Below are positions 26,532-34,828 of a DNA stretch of 64,000 nucleotides, piece after piece (the first letter of the stretch is position 1; each line of letters begins with the position of its first letter). The notes under the pieces were generated by a model, which searched no databases, was not told the DNA's origin, and saw only the letters and a program-made list of their open reading frames with translations. Source of the DNA: an uncultured Paracoccaceae bacterium (GTDB lineage: Bacteria; Pseudomonadota; Alphaproteobacteria; Rhodobacterales; Rhodobacteraceae); assembly GCA_937864535.1 (NCBI GenBank), contig CALMJS010000008.1, positions 1 through 64,000 on the forward strand. The letters run 5' to 3'. Made by a program: the position numbers and the translations under genes.

Positions 26532-26918
26532 ATGGCTGGAGAAACCAAGGGCGTGCAGCGCCCGCTTTCGCCGCACCTGCAAATCTACCGCTGGCATATT
26601 CCGATGCTGACCTCGATCCTCACACGGGTCACCGGGAATGCGTTGATTGCATCGGCGTTGTTGATCGTTTGGTGGCTGATCGCCGCCGCGACGAGTGAAT
26701 CCTATTTCAATCTGGCCAATGGCCTGCTGACCTCCTTTGTGGGGGATGTGGTGATGTCGCTGTCGCTCTTGGGTGTGTGGTATCACTTCCTCGCCGGTCT
26801 GCGTCACCTCTATTATGATGCCGGCAAGGGGCTCGACATCCCGACCGCCGAGAAACTTGGCATGGCATGCCTCATCGGTTCGGTCGTTCTGACCGTTCTG
26901 ACCATCGTGATCATCTAA
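26532..26918 (+). CDS. sdhC: Succinate dehydrogenase cytochrome b556 subunit
   Basis: A 128-residue membrane anchor with three transmembrane helices. RPLSPHLQIYRWHIPMLTSILTRVTG is the conserved N-terminal signature, and the heme-ligand histidine lies in WYHFLAGLRHLYYD. The ATG at 26532 is preceded by GAGGGGA; a longer frame upstream lacks family similarity. It opens sdhCDA-x-x-x-sdhB, complex II of the TCA cycle and respiratory chain. Confidence 0.96.
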   Translation: MAGETKGVQRPLSPHLQIYRWHIPMLTSILTRVTGNALIASALLIVWWLIAAATSESYFNLANGLLTSFVGDVVMSLSLLGVWYHFLAGLRHLYYDAGKGLDIPTAEKLGMACLIGSVVLTVLTIVII

Positions 26919-26928
26919 GGGGGATAGG

Positions 26929-27300
26929 ATGCGTTATCTGACCGCCCGCAAACGTGCCGAGGGCAAAGGCGCCTCGCACACTGGTACCGAACATCATTGG
27001 TTCATGACCGTCAGCGCCGTCGGGCTCGCGCTGATTATTCCGGTGTGGCTGTTTATCATCGGTCGCGCCTTGGGCAGCGATTTTGCCACCGTTCAGGCGA
27101 CCTTTGCCCGGCCGATCCCCGCGATCACGACCGCGCTGGTTCTGGTGGCTGGCCTGCAGCATTTTAACAAGGGGTTCCAGATCATGATCGAGGACTACAC
27201 GCATGGCACCACGCGCAAGGCCTTTGTGACCCTGATGACCGCATTCACCTACGGCCTGATGGCGACCGGCCTGTTCGCTCTCGCCAAGATGGCTCTGTAA
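26929..27300 (+). CDS. sdhD: Succinate dehydrogenase membrane anchor subunit
   Basis: A 123-residue protein with three transmembrane helices (about 23-45, 55-77 and 98-118). The pattern RKRAEGKGASHTGTEHHW at the N-terminus and GLQHFNKGFQIMIEDY in the middle fit SdhD of alphaproteobacteria, with the heme- and quinone-site residues in the latter. It starts 10 bases after sdhC and ends 12 bases before sdhA. Confidence 0.95.
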   Translation: MRYLTARKRAEGKGASHTGTEHHWFMTVSAVGLALIIPVWLFIIGRALGSDFATVQATFARPIPAITTALVLVAGLQHFNKGFQIMIEDYTHGTTRKAFVTLMTAFTYGLMATGLFALAKMAL

Positions 27301-27312
27301 GGAAGACGACCG

Positions 27313-29118
27313 ATGGCATCCTATACCTACGAAACACACGAATATGACGTCGTGGTGATCGGCGCCGGCGGTGCTGGTCTTCGCGCGACGCTGGGCATGG
27401 CCGAACAGGGTCTGCGCACCGCCTGTATCTCCAAGGTGTTCCCGACCCGGTCGCACACGGTTGCCGCGCAGGGCGGTATCGCCGCCTCGCTGGGCAATAT
27501 GGGGCCCGATAGCTGGCAGTGGCATATGTACGACACCGTCAAGGGGTCGGACTGGCTGGGCGATACGGACGCGATGGAATACCTCGCCCGTGAAGCGCCC
27601 AAGGCCGTGTACGAACTGGAACACTATGGTGTGCCGTTCAGCCGGACCGAAGAAGGCAAGATCTACCAGCGTCCGTTTGGTGGCCACACCACCGAATTCG
27701 GTGAAGGCCCGCCCGTTCAGCGCACCTGTGCTGCCGCCGACCGCACCGGCCATGCCATTTTGCACACGCTCTATGGTCAGTCGCTGAAACAGCAGGCCGA
27801 ATTCTATATCGAATATTTCGCCCTTGACCTGATCATGGGCGAGGACGGTACCTGTCAGGGCGTCGTTTGCTGGAAGCTAGATGACGGCACTTTCCACGTG
27901 TTCAGCGCCAAGATGGTCGTTCTGGCCACCGGCGGCTATGGCCGCGCGTATTTCTCGGCGACATCGGCCCATACCTGCACCGGTGACGGCGGCGGTATGG
28001 TGGCACGCGCTGGTCTGCCGCTGCAGGATATGGAATTCGTGCAGTTCCACCCGACCGGCATCTATGGTTCGGGCTGTCTGATCACCGAAGGCGCACGCGG
28101 CGAAGGCGGGTATCTGACCAACAGCCAGGGCGAGCGGTTCATGGAGCGTTACGCGCCGCACTACAAGGACCTCGCGCCGCGTGACTATGTGTCCCGCTGT
28201 ATGACGATGGAAATCCGCGAAGGTCGTGGCGTAGGCAAGGATGGCGATCACATCCACCTGCACCTGAACCACCTGCCGGCCGAAGCACTGGCAGAACGTC
28301 TGCCGGGCATTTCGGAATCGGCCAAGATCTTTGCCGGCGTGGATGTCACCAAGGAGCCGATCCCGGTTCTGCCGACGGTGCACTACAACATGGGCGGCAT
28401 TCCGACCAACTACTGGGGCGAGGCCCTGAACCCGACCGCCGAAAACCCGAACGCCATCGTTCCGGGCCTGATGGCTGTGGGCGAGGCAGGCTGCGCATCG
28501 GTCCACGGCGCGAACCGTCTGGGTTCGAACTCGTTGATCGACCTCGTGGTGTTTGGCCGCGCTGCCGCGATCCGCGCCGGTCAGGTCGTCGACCGCACCA
28601 AGGGCAACCCGGCGCTGAACAAGGCCGCGATTGCCAAGTGCTTTGATCGGTTCGACGGGCTGCGCTATGCGCAGGGCGGCATCCCGACGGCGGACCTGCG
28701 TCTGGAGATGCAAAAGACCATGCAGGCAGACGCCGCTGTGTTCCGCACCGCCAAGACGATGGCCGAAGGCAAGGACAAGATGACCGCTATCGCCGCCAAA
28801 CTGGGCGATCTCAAGGTCACCGATACCTCGCTGGTCTGGAACTCGGACCTGATGGAAACGCTGGAGCTGACGAACCTGATGCCGAACGCGCTGGCGACTA
28901 TCGTCGGTGCAGAAGCCCGCAAGGAATCGCGCGGCGCCCATGCCCACGAAGATTTCGCAACGCGTGACGATGCGAACTGGCGTGTGCACACCATCAGCCG
29001 CGTCGATGGCAATCAGGTTGACCTGACCTATCGTCCGGTGGTGGTTGATCCGCTGACGACTGAAGTCGAAGGCGGTATCAGCCTCGCCAAGATCGCGCCC
29101 AAGGCCCGCACGTTCTAA
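27313..29118 (+). CDS. sdhA: Succinate dehydrogenase flavoprotein subunit
   Basis: A 601-residue flavoprotein. The dinucleotide-binding GAGGAGLRA lies near 18-26. His48 in [11 protein letters not shown] is the residue to which FAD is covalently attached. The active-site region includes [29 protein letters not shown] and [21 protein letters not shown]. It oxidises succinate to fumarate. Its stop overlaps the start of the first lipoprotein gene (TAATG). Confidence 0.98.
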   Translation: MASYTYETHEYDVVVIGAGGAGLRATLGMAEQGLRTACISKVFPTRSHTVAAQGGIAASLGNMGPDSWQWHMYDTVKGSDWLGDTDAMEYLAREAPKAVYELEHYGVPFSRTEEGKIYQRPFGGHTTEFGEGPPVQRTCAAADRTGHAILHTLYGQSLKQQAEFYIEYFALDLIMGEDGTCQGVVCWKLDDGTFHVFSAKMVVLATGGYGRAYFSATSAHTCTGDGGGMVARAGLPLQDMEFVQFHPTGIYGSGCLITEGARGEGGYLTNSQGERFMERYAPHYKDLAPRDYVSRCMTMEIREGRGVGKDGDHIHLHLNHLPAEALAERLPGISESAKIFAGVDVTKEPIPVLPTVHYNMGGIPTNYWGEALNPTAENPNAIVPGLMAVGEAGCASVHGANRLGSNSLIDLVVFGRAAAIRAGQVVDRTKGNPALNKAAIAKCFDRFDGLRYAQGGIPTADLRLEMQKTMQADAAVFRTAKTMAEGKDKMTAIAAKLGDLKVTDTSLVWNSDLMETLELTNLMPNALATIVGAEARKESRGAHAHEDFATRDDANWRVHTISRVDGNQVDLTYRPVVVDPLTTEVEGGISLAKIAPKARTF

Positions 29119-29486
29119 TGCGGCGTCGCGCACTCTTCCTTCCGGCCCTCGGGGCGGCGGTTCTGGGACTATCGGGCTGTACCGGTGTGTCCCAGACCGA
29201 TGCAGGTGCCATGTGCCTGCAAGAACAAGGTCAAACGCTGCAGTCCTACTTTTACGAGGTGCGCGGCGATCAACTGGCCTTTGTTCCGCGTGAGGGAGGA
29301 TCGCAAGAGGTCGCGAATGCCCTGACAGCCTGTCTACAGGCCAAGGTGGCAGGACGCACGACGCCGTCCCAAAACCTGTCGGCTGTGGCGGCGATGTCCG
29401 CCTCGACCGTTGATCTGCGGGCACAGAACTGTTCGCGGTATGGCGCGCCGCTCCGTGGAGGGTCGGGGTATTGTATCGGGCAGTGA
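29118..29486 (+). CDS. Small lipoprotein A inside the sdh operon
   Basis: A 122-residue protein with a signal peptide and lipobox LSGC (Cys21), so it is predicted to be a lipidated periplasmic protein. The mature part has three more cysteines and no recognised domain. It is translationally coupled to sdhA by TAATG and to the next gene by TGATG. I do not recognise a function. A link to complex II is suggested only by the operon. Confidence 0.8.
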   Translation: MRRRALFLPALGAAVLGLSGCTGVSQTDAGAMCLQEQGQTLQSYFYEVRGDQLAFVPREGGSQEVANALTACLQAKVAGRTTPSQNLSAVAAMSASTVDLRAQNCSRYGAPLRGGSGYCIGQ

Positions 29487-29755
29487 TGGTCCTTCCTGTG
29501 GCCCTGCTGCTGGTAGGGTGCGGCCCGGTCTCACCGGAACGGGCAGCCCAGATTTGTGAAGATCGTGCGCGGCAGGCGCAGGCGCCTTTTGGCAACGTCA
29601 CGATCGGCACGAATTCGCGAACGGGGGGCTTTGCCTCTGCTGAACTGGGTGTTTCGCTGGACTACCTGCGGGGCGCCGATCCAATGGTGGTCTACGAACG
29701 CTGTGTCGTGGATCTGACGGGGCAGGGGCCAATTCGCCCGCCTGCGCTGCGCTAA
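29486..29755 (+). CDS. Small lipoprotein B inside the sdh operon
   Basis: An 89-residue protein starting at the ATG that overlaps the previous stop, with a short signal (MVLPVALLLVGC) and the lipidated cysteine at position 12. The mature domain holds two further cysteines (in AQICED and YERCVVD) that could form a disulfide, and a region resembling small beta-type domains. No family is recognised. A TTG five codons upstream is a less likely start. Confidence 0.75.
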   Translation: MVLPVALLLVGCGPVSPERAAQICEDRARQAQAPFGNVTIGTNSRTGGFASAELGVSLDYLRGADPMVVYERCVVDLTGQGPIRPPALR

Positions 29756-29768
29756 GGGGAGTGAAGGC

Positions 29769-30113
29769 TTGAAACGGACTGTAAGTGCCCTGTTCGGACT
29801 GGTTGGACTGGCGGCCTGCGTGGCGCCAGAGGTGCCGAGCCTCGATCCAACGGTTTCTGCCCGTGCGGTGATCATTCCGATCATGCTGCAAACGGAACTG
29901 CCCGGGATTGGTGCGATCCCCGAACCCATCGCTGTCAAAATGGCCGACTGCATCGTCGATCATGCGACGGACACCGAACTCAATTCGCTCGCGCTGGCTG
30001 CTGTCACCGGGCCGAACGCCGATACCACCTACATGGTGGGCAACATTCTCAAGCGTCCTGAAACCACCAGCTGCGTCTCTCGGGCGCTGACCGCTGGTGG
30101 CCAAGGGGCCTGA
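29769..30113 (+). CDS. Small lipoprotein C inside the sdh operon
   Basis: A 114-residue protein from a TTG start with AAGGGGAGTGAAGG upstream. The signal peptide ends at lipobox LAAC (Cys17). The mature part is mostly helical by composition, with two cysteines (MADCIVD and TTSCVSR). It ends 21 bases before sdhB. No function is recognised. It completes a trio of exported lipoproteins between sdhA and sdhB. Confidence 0.75.
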   Translation: MKRTVSALFGLVGLAACVAPEVPSLDPTVSARAVIIPIMLQTELPGIGAIPEPIAVKMADCIVDHATDTELNSLALAAVTGPNADTTYMVGNILKRPETTSCVSRALTAGGQGA

Positions 30114-30134
30114 TCAACCGCAGGAGCCTGATAG

Positions 30135-30914
30135 ATGGTCCAATTTTCTCTTCCCAAGAATAGCCGCATGACGGTGGGCAAGACCTGGCCCAAGCCCGAA
30201 GGGGCAACCAACCTGCGGAAATTCCAGATTTATCGCTGGAACCCCGACGATGGGAAAAACCCGCGTCTGGACACCTATTTCGTCGATATGGACGATTGCG
30301 GACCGATGGTTCTGGATGGTCTGATCTACATCAAGAACAAGATCGACGCCACGCTGACCTTCCGCCGGTCCTGCCGCGAAGGGATTTGCGGGTCCTGTGC
30401 GATGAACATCGACGGGCAAAATACGCTGGCCTGTATCTATGGTCTCGACGAGATCAAGGGCGACGTGAAAATCTATCCGTTGCCGCACATGCCCGTGGTC
30501 AAGGACCTCGTGCCGGATCTGACGCACTTCTACGCGCAGCACGCCAGCATCATGCCGTGGCTGGAAACCAAGACGAACCGCCCGGAAAAAGAATGGCGCC
30601 AGTCGATCGAAGACCGCAAGAAACTGGACGGTCTGTATGAATGCGTGATGTGCGCCTCCTGTTCGACCTCTTGCCCCAGCTACTGGTGGAACTCTGATCG
30701 TTATCTCGGGCCGGCTGCGCTGCTGCATGCCTACCGCTGGATCATCGACAGCCGCGACGAAGCCACCGGCGAGCGTCTGGACAGCCTCGAAGATCCGTTC
30801 AAGCTGTATCGCTGCCACACCATCATGAACTGTGCGAAAACCTGCCCCAAGGGCCTGAACCCCGCCAAGGCCATCGCCCATATCAAGAAAATGATGGTCG
30901 AACGTCAGGTGTAA
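30135..30914 (+). CDS. sdhB: Succinate dehydrogenase iron-sulfur subunit
   Basis: A 259-residue subunit carrying the three Fe-S clusters. The [2Fe-2S] motif is [16 protein letters not shown]. The [4Fe-4S]/[3Fe-4S] ligands lie in [17 protein letters not shown] and [17 protein letters not shown]. Length and motifs match the family. It ends the sdh operon and is followed by a strong terminator. Confidence 0.98.
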   Translation: MVQFSLPKNSRMTVGKTWPKPEGATNLRKFQIYRWNPDDGKNPRLDTYFVDMDDCGPMVLDGLIYIKNKIDATLTFRRSCREGICGSCAMNIDGQNTLACIYGLDEIKGDVKIYPLPHMPVVKDLVPDLTHFYAQHASIMPWLETKTNRPEKEWRQSIEDRKKLDGLYECVMCASCSTSCPSYWWNSDRYLGPAALLHAYRWIIDSRDEATGERLDSLEDPFKLYRCHTIMNCAKTCPKGLNPAKAIAHIKKMMVERQV

Positions 30915-30934
30915 ATCCGACTTTCGAGTGAAAC

Positions 30935-30961
30935 AAAGCCCCGCCATGGCGGGGCTTTTTG
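30935..30961 (+). terminator. Terminator after sdhB
   Basis: AAAGCCCCGCC-AT-GGCGGGGCTTT is a perfect 11-bp stem followed by TT. It also faces the convergent DUF6455 gene and may act for both strands. Confidence 0.92.
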
Positions 30962-30965
30962 CGTT

Positions 30966-31319
30966 TCAGGCCTGTGCGAGGTCGCTATAGGTCTCTGCGT
31001 TGGGGCAGAAATCGCAGTTATCGGCTGTTGGATGATCCGCCAGGGTGCGGCGGCATTGCCCCTGTTCGCTGCAATTGGCGCAGCGCGACGCGACTAGAAT
31101 CTGTTCGCCGGAACGGCGCACCGCCTCCATCGAGGCACCAAAGACCCGCGCCATTTTTTCCATACGATCGATTTGTTCCTGCGGCATATGGGCGATACGG
31201 CGGAATTCGGCGCGGCTGAGGCCAAGCGCCTCGAGTTCAGAGGCGGGGAAGGTGTCAACCTCGGCGTCGACACGGTTTTCCATTTTCCAATGGGCGATAA
31301 TTGAGGACAAGAAGGACAT
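30966..31319 (-). CDS. DUF6455 family protein
   Basis: A 117-residue soluble protein of the Rhodobacterales DUF6455 type. The C-terminal half has a cysteine pattern (CANCSEQGQC then CDFCPNAETY) that could bind zinc or an Fe-S cluster. The N-terminal part is helical. CCGGAG precedes the ATG at 31319. The FNR-like box at 31378-31391 is about 65 bases upstream of the ATG, which would suit FNR activation. The function is unknown. Confidence 0.8.
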   Translation of the reverse strand: MSFLSSIIAHWKMENRVDAEVDTFPASELEALGLSRAEFRRIAHMPQEQIDRMEKMARVFGASMEAVRRSGEQILVASRCANCSEQGQCRRTLADHPTADNCDFCPNAETYSDLAQA

Positions 31320-31377
31320 AACACTTGCTCCGGATTAGGTCTGGACCAAATATCCCTCGAATGGCCTCGTGATTTAT

Positions 31378-31391
31378 TTGATCTGGGTCAA
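31378..31391. promoter_or_regulatory. FNR-like box between DUF6455 and DUF1989 genes
   Basis: TTGATCTGGGTCAA matches TTGAT-N4-ATCAA with one mismatch. It lies about 65 bases upstream of the DUF6455 ATG and 16 bases before the TTG start of the DUF1989 gene, so it might activate the former or block the latter. Confidence 0.5.
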
Positions 31392-31407
31392 TCCTAGGGA
31401 GAATAAC

Positions 31408-32265
31408 TTGATCGATTCACATCAATCCGAACCTGAGAACGCGGCTGCCCTGCGTGCGATCGCCCCGGTCATCTGTTATCCGGTCGAAACCCTGCCAGCG
31501 CCAGACCTCGCGATGTATCGATGTGCCCGCGAAAATGCCGAACAGATCGCGCGAGTGGTGGTCCCAGCCCGCGATGCGTCCAGTGTGTTTGTTCCCGCAG
31601 GGAGCTTTCTGCGCATCCTGTGCCCCGAAGGCCCGCAGGTCGGCGATCTGAATCTGTTCAATGCCCACGACCTGAGCGAACGTTTCTATTCCGGCAAAAC
31701 CCGGGCGTTGCACGGAACACATGTGTCGGTCGGCGATCGTCTTTGGTCGAATTTCCCGTCCCTGCGTCCAATGGCGACGATCACCGAGGATACATTGGCA
31801 TGGTACGGGATGGATCAGTTCGGCGGCTCTGTGCACGACGTTATTGGGACGCGCTGCGATCCCTATACCGCGCAATTGCTCAGCGGCCACCACTATCATA
31901 ATTGCTGTCATTCCAATTTGACGCGGGCCTTGGCCGATGCGCAAAACTTGGATTTGTGCCAGTCAGAGCCATTGGTTCACGATGTGCTGAACGTATTTAT
32001 GTGCACAGGATTTACCCGCGATACCGGGCAATATTTCATGAAGGCCAGTCCCGTCCGTGCCGGCGACTATTTGGAACTCTTTGCGGAATTTGATCTCTTG
32101 GCCGTGCTCAGCGCCTGCCCAGGCGGCGATTGTAGCGCGGAACATTCGTCGGATGTGGCGCGATGCTATCCGTTGGAAATGATTGTTTTCAAATCGACAA
32201 ACGATGCGCTGGGCAATTGGACTTCGCCGCCGCCGAATGCCTATGATCGCAGTCATGGTCGATAA
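31408..32265 (+). CDS. DUF1989 (urea carboxylase-associated) family protein
   Basis: A 285-residue protein with the DUF1989 core: VVVPARDASSVFVPAG, then GDLNLFNAHDLSERF, then a Cys/His-rich signature GTRCDPYTAQLLSG and HHYHNCCHSNLTRAL that may bind metal. Relatives accompany urea carboxylase or guanidine-degrading genes, but none is nearby here. The TTG at 31408 has AGGGAG at ideal spacing and is preferred; an upstream GTG would begin before the FNR-like box. The product is probably cytoplasmic and of unknown reaction. Confidence 0.8.
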   Translation: MIDSHQSEPENAAALRAIAPVICYPVETLPAPDLAMYRCARENAEQIARVVVPARDASSVFVPAGSFLRILCPEGPQVGDLNLFNAHDLSERFYSGKTRALHGTHVSVGDRLWSNFPSLRPMATITEDTLAWYGMDQFGGSVHDVIGTRCDPYTAQLLSGHHYHNCCHSNLTRALADAQNLDLCQSEPLVHDVLNVFMCTGFTRDTGQYFMKASPVRAGDYLELFAEFDLLAVLSACPGGDCSAEHSSDVARCYPLEMIVFKSTNDALGNWTSPPPNAYDRSHGR

Positions 32266-32268
32266 ATA

Positions 32269-32295
32269 AAAAAGGGGCATTAGCGCCCCTTTTTC
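32269..32295. terminator. Bidirectional terminator between DUF1989 and H-NS-like genes
   Basis: AAAAAGGGGC-ATTAGC-GCCCCTTTTT is a 10-bp stem with A- and T-runs on both sides, ideal for ending both convergent transcripts. Confidence 0.92.
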
Positions 32296-32313
32296 AAAAC
32301 TCGAGCTCGTTAA

Positions 32314-32631
32314 TTAGATCGCAAACGAGGCGATATCGGTCCCGGCGGACTCGGCGTCTTTGATCCACTGCGGCTTGCGACCGCGACCAGACCAGGTTTG
32401 GCTCTCATCGGCGGGGTTGCGATACTTGGCGTCGGCTTTCGCCTTGGTTTTGCCCTTGGCGCTGCCGTCCATCACTTCGGCGAGGCTGAAGCCGAATTCG
32501 CGGGCTGCTCTTTCCACGGCTTCACGGGCGGCCTGCAATTCGCGTGCGCCGACGCGCTGCAACGCGCGGTCCACGTCAGCACGAAGTTTTTCCAGATCTT
32601 TGCGGGACATCTGGTCCAGGTCGATGTTCAT
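32314..32631 (-). CDS. H-NS histone family protein (HvrA-like)
   Basis: A 105-residue nucleoid-associated regulator. An N-terminal coiled-coil oligomerisation region (about 5-45) is joined by a Lys-rich linker to the C-terminal DNA-binding domain with TWSGRGRKPQWI, the minor-groove-binding core. HvrA-type proteins silence AT-rich DNA and tune photosynthesis and nitrogen genes in Rhodobacter. The ATG at 32631 has GGAGAG upstream. The A-tracts just upstream suggest autoregulation. Confidence 0.93.
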   Translation of the reverse strand: MNIDLDQMSRKDLEKLRADVDRALQRVGARELQAAREAVERAAREFGFSLAEVMDGSAKGKTKAKADAKYRNPADESQTWSGRGRKPQWIKDAESAGTDIASFAI

Positions 32632-32667
32632 TTTCTCTCCTTGACGCTGGCAATTAGCCAATCTGCG

Positions 32668-32700
32668 AAAAAAATGCCTCGAATTGCGAAAAAACGCAAT
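32668..32700. promoter_or_regulatory. Phased A-tracts and dyad upstream of the H-NS-like gene
   Basis: Runs of seven and six A (32668-32674 and 32689-32694) have centres about 20 bases apart. The second forms the loop of a perfect dyad, ATTGCG-AAAAAA-CGCAAT (32683-32700). Such DNA is likely bent. It may bind the H-NS-like product or act as a weak end for ecm transcription. Confidence 0.45.
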
Positions 32701-32723
32701 CCGAGACTTCAGGAGAGGTCCAA

Positions 32724-34691
32724 TTACTCTGCGGCAATCGTCTTGGGGTCTGCCAGATCCACGATATCCGCCATTATGCGGTTCAATTCGAAATCTTTGG
32801 GGGTGTAGACCTTGGAAACGCCCATATCGCGTAATTTTTTGGCGTCTTCGTCCGGAATGATGCCGCCTGCAACAACTGGAATATGTGACAGGCCGGCATT
32901 TTCGAGCTTTTCCAAAACTTCGGCAATCAATGGCAAATGGGATCCAGATAGGATCGACAATCCGATCACATGTGCTTGATCGCGTCCGGCGGCTTCGACA
33001 ATTTCATCCGGAGTGAGACGAATTCCCTCGTAGGTAATGTCCATTCCACAATCCCGGGCGCGCGCTGCAATTTGCTCGGCACCATTCGAATGGCCGTCGA
33101 GGCCGGGTTTGCCGACAAGGAATTTGAGAGGCCGACCCAGTTTTGCCGAAACCGCTGCCACCTGATCGCGGATCGGGTCGAGCCCCTCTGTCCGGTTGCT
33201 GGGGTTTTTCGACACGCCAGTGGGGGCACGGTACTGGCCAAATGCGGTGCGGATCTCCTCGGCCCATTCGCCGGTGGTGACGCCTGCCTTGGCGGCGGCA
33301 ATCGACGGGATCATGATGTTTGTCCCACCGAGAGCCGCCGCGCGCAGATCGGCCAGCGCCTGCGCGACGGCGGCTGCATCGCGCGCTGATTTCCAACCGT
33401 TGAGGCGGTCGATCTGTTCGGCCTCGACGGCGGGGTCCACCACCATGATTGCATCATCGCCCGAGGTCAGCGGCGAGGCCTCGCCCTTTTCCCAACGGTT
33501 CACGCCGACGACGATGGTCTCTCCGGCCTCGATATTGCCGATCCGGCGGGCGTTCGACTCGACGAGTCGCGACTTCATGTACTCTATCGCCTGCACCGCG
33601 CCGCCCATGCCGTCGATGGTGGCGAGTTCCTCGCGCGCACCGGCCTTGAGTGCCTCGACCTTGGCGGTGACGGCGGGGTTGCCGTCAAACAGATCGCCGT
33701 ATTCCAGCAGGTCGGTTTCATAGGCCATGATCTGCTGCATGCGCAGCGACCACTGCTGGTCCCACGGGCGGGGCAGGCCAAGGGCTTCGTTCCACGCCGG
33801 GAGCTGCACCGCGCGGGCGCGGGCGTTTTTCGACAGGGTGACGGCCAGCATCTCGATCAGGATGCGATAGACGTTGTTTTCCGGTTGCTGTTCGGTCAGG
33901 CCGAGGCTGTTCACCTGCACGCCATAGCGGAACCGACGGTATTTCGCGTCCTGCACGCCATAGCGTTCGAGACAGATTTCATCCCACAGTTCGACGAATG
34001 CGCGCATTTTGCACATCTCGGTCACAAAGCGGATGCCCGCATTCACAAAGAACGAAATCCGGCCAACCATTTCCGGGAAATCGGCCTCGGCAACCTTGCC
34101 CTGTAGGTCGTCCAGCACCGCCGTCGCGGTGGCCAGCGCAAAGGCCAGTTCCTCTTCGGGTGTCGCGCCGGCCTCTTGGAGGTGGTAGGAACACACGTTC
34201 ATCGGGTTCCATTTTGGTAAATGTTCACGCGTATAGGCAGCCACGTCGGTAATCATCCGCAGCGAGGGTTTCGGCGGGCAAATATAGGTGCCGCGCGACA
34301 GGTATTCCTTGATGATGTCGTTCTGGACGGTCCCTTGCAGGGCGGACACATCCGCGCCCTGTTCTTCGGCCACAGCAATATAGAGCGACAACAGCCACGG
34401 CGCAGTGGCATTGATCGTCATCGAGGTGTTCATCTGCTCCAGCGGGATGTCGTCAAACAGGGCGCGCATGTCCCCCAGATGACAAACGGGAACGCCGACC
34501 TTGCCGACCTCGCCGCGCGCCAGACGATGATCCGAGTCATAGCCGGTTTGCGTCGGCAGGTCGAAGGCCACGGAAAGACCCGTCTGGCCCTTGGCCAAAT
34601 TGCTGCGATACAGCGCATTCGACGCCTTGGCGGTGGAATGGCCCGCATAGGTGCGAAACAGCCAAGGTTTATCTTTCTGCGTTTGCGACAT
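32724..34691 (-). CDS. ecm: Ethylmalonyl-CoA mutase
   Basis: A 655-residue coenzyme B12-dependent mutase converting ethylmalonyl-CoA to methylsuccinyl-CoA in the ethylmalonyl-CoA pathway. The N-terminal TIM barrel has FRTYAGHSTAKASNALYRSNLAKGQTG and AFDLPTQTGYDSDH, and the C-terminal B12-binding domain has GLDGHSNGAEQIA (the DxHxxG motif). The meaA-type length and sequence separate it from methylmalonyl-CoA mutase. GGAGG precedes the ATG. ccr, the carboxylating enzyme of the same pathway, lies 2 kb away. Confidence 0.94.
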   Translation of the reverse strand: MSQTQKDKPWLFRTYAGHSTAKASNALYRSNLAKGQTGLSVAFDLPTQTGYDSDHRLARGEVGKVGVPVCHLGDMRALFDDIPLEQMNTSMTINATAPWLLSLYIAVAEEQGADVSALQGTVQNDIIKEYLSRGTYICPPKPSLRMITDVAAYTREHLPKWNPMNVCSYHLQEAGATPEEELAFALATATAVLDDLQGKVAEADFPEMVGRISFFVNAGIRFVTEMCKMRAFVELWDEICLERYGVQDAKYRRFRYGVQVNSLGLTEQQPENNVYRILIEMLAVTLSKNARARAVQLPAWNEALGLPRPWDQQWSLRMQQIMAYETDLLEYGDLFDGNPAVTAKVEALKAGAREELATIDGMGGAVQAIEYMKSRLVESNARRIGNIEAGETIVVGVNRWEKGEASPLTSGDDAIMVVDPAVEAEQIDRLNGWKSARDAAAVAQALADLRAAALGGTNIMIPSIAAAKAGVTTGEWAEEIRTAFGQYRAPTGVSKNPSNRTEGLDPIRDQVAAVSAKLGRPLKFLVGKPGLDGHSNGAEQIAARARDCGMDITYEGIRLTPDEIVEAAGRDQAHVIGLSILSGSHLPLIAEVLEKLENAGLSHIPVVAGGIIPDEDAKKLRDMGVSKVYTPKDFELNRIMADIVDLADPKTIAAE

Positions 34692-34828
34692 AATGGCCTC
34701 CAGAGAATCCGGCAGAGTAATTTTATTTCGTTGTGGAAGGGATAGCGGAAAGATTGCATCCCTGTCAATTCGCCGCGTTGCAGCGTGAGCCTATTGTCGA
34801 ATATCGCTTTTCGGTCCAAAGTCCCGCC

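Noticed and set aside
27877-29610. A 577-residue minus-strand ORF opposite sdhA
   Set aside because: Antisense shadow of the sdhA coding region.
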